From: Siphonobacter curvatus
GTDB taxonomy: Bacteria > Bacteroidota > Bacteroidia > Cytophagales > Spirosomataceae
Reading direction: 5' to 3'
DNA: 64,000 bases
NCBI RefSeq assembly: GCF_002943425.1
Contig: NZ_PTRA01000001.1
Span: 930,001-994,000, forward strand
The translations under genes and the position numbers were made by a program. This document shows, piece by piece, positions 62,745 to 64,000 of the stretch. Below the pieces are notes generated by a model. The model was not told where the DNA came from. It did not search any database and saw only the letters and a program-made list of their open reading frames with translations. Within the stretch, counting starts at the first letter, position 1. Each line of letters opens with the position of its first letter.

Positions 62745-63638
62745 ATGCGTTCCTGGATTTCGGCAGCCCGCCCCCGTACCCTGCCTCTGTCCCTTTCCTG
62801 TATCCTGATGGGCAGTTTTCTGGCCGCCGCTCAGGGTGGTTTTCGCTGGTCCGTTTTTGGTCTGGCCATCCTGACGACCGTTCTGTTGCAGGTACTTTCC
62901 AATTTTGCTAACGACTACGGAGACAGCGTCTCAGGTCTCGATAATGATGAGCGAAAAGTGGCTACGCGGGCCGTACAAACCGGTGCCATCACCAGAGAAC
63001 AGATGCGTACGGCCATTCTTTCTTTTTCGGTATTGACGCTGGCGTCGGGTCTGTGGCTGCTGTACGTAGCCCTCGAAGGCGGCACGGGCCAGGAGTTCTG
63101 GTACTTTCTGGGCCTTGGCATTCTCTGCATCATTGCGGCCATTACGTACACGGTTGGAAAACGACCGTACGGGTATGCCGGTCTGGGTGATTTGTCGGTA
63201 CTGATGTTTTTTGGTTGGGTAGGTGTGCTGGGTACGTATTACCTGCATACCCGTTCGCTCGACTGGAGCATTCTGCTACCTGCTACCAGTTGCGGCGTAT
63301 TTGCCGTAGGGGTACTGAATATTAATAATATCCGGGACCTGGATAACGATCGTCGGAACGGGAAAAATTCGGTTCCTGTACGACTGGGAGCCGCTCGAGC
63401 GAAAATCTATCACTGGCTGTTGCTGAGTACAGGGTTGGTGTGTGCGGCGGCATACGTCATTCTGGAGCATCCCAACTGGAGCAGTTATTTGTTTTTGCTC
63501 ACACTTCCGCTATTCTGGAAAATAGCCAGTGGCGTACAGAAAGGACAACGACCCGAAGAAATTGATCCGTATCTGAAACGAATGTCGCTTTCTACGCTTT
63601 TGTTTGTCATTCTCTTCGGAATCGGGCAGTTGCTTTAA
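62745..63638 (+). CDS. menA: 1,4-dihydroxy-2-naphthoate polyprenyltransferase
   Basis: A 297-residue membrane prenyltransferase of the UbiA superfamily that joins dihydroxynaphthoate to a polyprenyl chain in menaquinone synthesis. It starts SWISAARPRTLPLSLSCILM. The two Asp-rich motifs are NDYGDSVSGLDNDERKV and NNIRDLDNDRRNGKNSVPVR, which bind Mg and pyrophosphate. Nine hydrophobic helices are predictable. ATRAVQTGAITREQM is typical of MenA. No other men genes lie in the window. Confidence 0.94.
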   Translation: MRSWISAARPRTLPLSLSCILMGSFLAAAQGGFRWSVFGLAILTTVLLQVLSNFANDYGDSVSGLDNDERKVATRAVQTGAITREQMRTAILSFSVLTLASGLWLLYVALEGGTGQEFWYFLGLGILCIIAAITYTVGKRPYGYAGLGDLSVLMFFGWVGVLGTYYLHTRSLDWSILLPATSCGVFAVGVLNINNIRDLDNDRRNGKNSVPVRLGAARAKIYHWLLLSTGLVCAAAYVILEHPNWSSYLFLLTLPLFWKIASGVQKGQRPEEIDPYLKRMSLSTLLFVILFGIGQLL

Positions 63639-63727
63639 TGCCTGAAGATTGCTGAAAGGAAGCTGACCAGGGGTTGGGTAAAAGGCGTTGGAAAATGGTT
63701 TGCTTCCTTTTTTTCATCCGAAGAATA

Positions 63728-63735
63728 TACCTTTG
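63728..63735 (+). promoter_or_regulatory. -7 element upstream of the TPR gene
   Basis: TACCTTTG matches TAnnTTTG, about 75 nt before the start codon. The candidate -33 TTTG lies 25 nt upstream, a little too far, so the call is weak. Confidence 0.35.
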
Positions 63736-63809
63736 TATACCCATACCAAAACAGTCAGCACTACCTAACTAATGAAGATACCTATAGCGTACACATTTAA
63801 ATCTGCTTG

Positions 63810-64000
63810 ATGAAAAGACATTTCCTTGCTATTCTTCTTACGCTTTTTTGGGCGTCAGAGCTGCAAGCCCAAACCCCGAACGAGTTTTTCAGTCGCGGGT
63901 TACAAAAAAGTAAAACGAATGATTACAAAGGTGCCCTGGCGGATTTTAGTCAGGTCATCAGTATGACGCCCGAAAACCCGCAGGCATACTACAATCGAGG
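63810..64000 (+). CDS. TPR-repeat protein, N-terminal part (cut by window edge)
   Basis: A frame of 63 complete codons runs off the right edge. It starts with a signal peptide (MKRHFLAILLTLFWASELQAQ). FFSRGLQKSKTNDYKGALAD, then FSQVISMTPENPQAYYNRG form the first TPR helices. The W/L-G-Y-A-F-A-P pattern is recognisable, so it is probably an exported TPR scaffold of unknown length and partner. Confidence 0.75.
   Translation, partial: MKRHFLAILLTLFWASELQAQTPNEFFSRGLQKSKTNDYKGALADFSQVISMTPENPQAYYNR

Overview
The window comes from a Bacteroidota chromosome, most likely order Cytophagales (Spirosomataceae-like). Reasons: a SusC/SusD pair, a TonB receptor with a carboxypeptidase-regulatory-like N-domain, two proteins ending in type IX secretion sorting domains, DUF4476, DUF4142 and DUF2721 proteins, and promoters of the Bacteroidota form (TTTG / TAnnTTTG). 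Genus cannot be fixed from sequence reading alone. About 47 protein genes are supported, two of them cut by the window edges. I found no rRNA, tRNA, CRISPR array, prophage or insertion sequence.

Layout. 1-5.2 kb: end of a small PH-like membrane protein, a TonB-dependent receptor, and a divergent OmpR-type two-component system. 5.3-11.3 kb: a complete RND efflux operon (adaptor, pump, outer-membrane channel). 11.3-14.3 kb: a dispersed palindromic repeat, a LytTR response regulator/LytS-type kinase pair, and DoxX. 14.7-19.5 kb: an orphan SusC/SusD pair. 19.6-24.7 kb: MgtC, a DUF4476 protein, PurU plus threonine aldolase, a TspO-like protein and a small membrane protein. 24.8-33.4 kb: two overlapping giant genes for co-linear, seven-fold-repeated type IX secreted proteins. 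33.8-35.3 kb: a cysteine desulfurase behind a SAM-I (S-box) riboswitch. 35.5-37.1 kb: an AT-rich YCII (DGPF)/ECF42-type sigma factor module. 37.2-42.3 kb: a two-subunit molybdenum hydroxylase and an M13 peptidase. 42.4-51.7 kb: SixA, PrfC, a lipoprotein, a dicarboxylate/glutamate symporter, a MarR-DUF2721-FadN-like operon and a DUF4142 protein. 51.8-64 kb: an AlbA_2/Schlafen-type protein, XerD, AroQ-aminotransferase-MarC, two paralogous outer-membrane proteins, ArgS, a second copy of the dispersed repeat, an RluA-type synthase, glutathione peroxidase, MenA, and the start of a TPR protein.

The most interesting signals are regulatory. (i) A 12-bp identical motif, followed by a second half-site one 21-bp period away, lies 86-89 bp upstream of both the LytS/LytTR kinase gene and the TonB receptor gene, in the same orientation. 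It looks like a shared LytTR operator. (ii) A second shared motif links the OmpR-type system to the RND operon. (iii) A well-formed SAM-I aptamer with a near-consensus promoter precedes a cysteine desulfurase. (iv) The sigma factor module has an ECF-like promoter and a perfect 17-bp hairpin inside the start of its coding region. (v) A modular palindromic repeat occurs twice in opposite orientation with its modules in permuted order.
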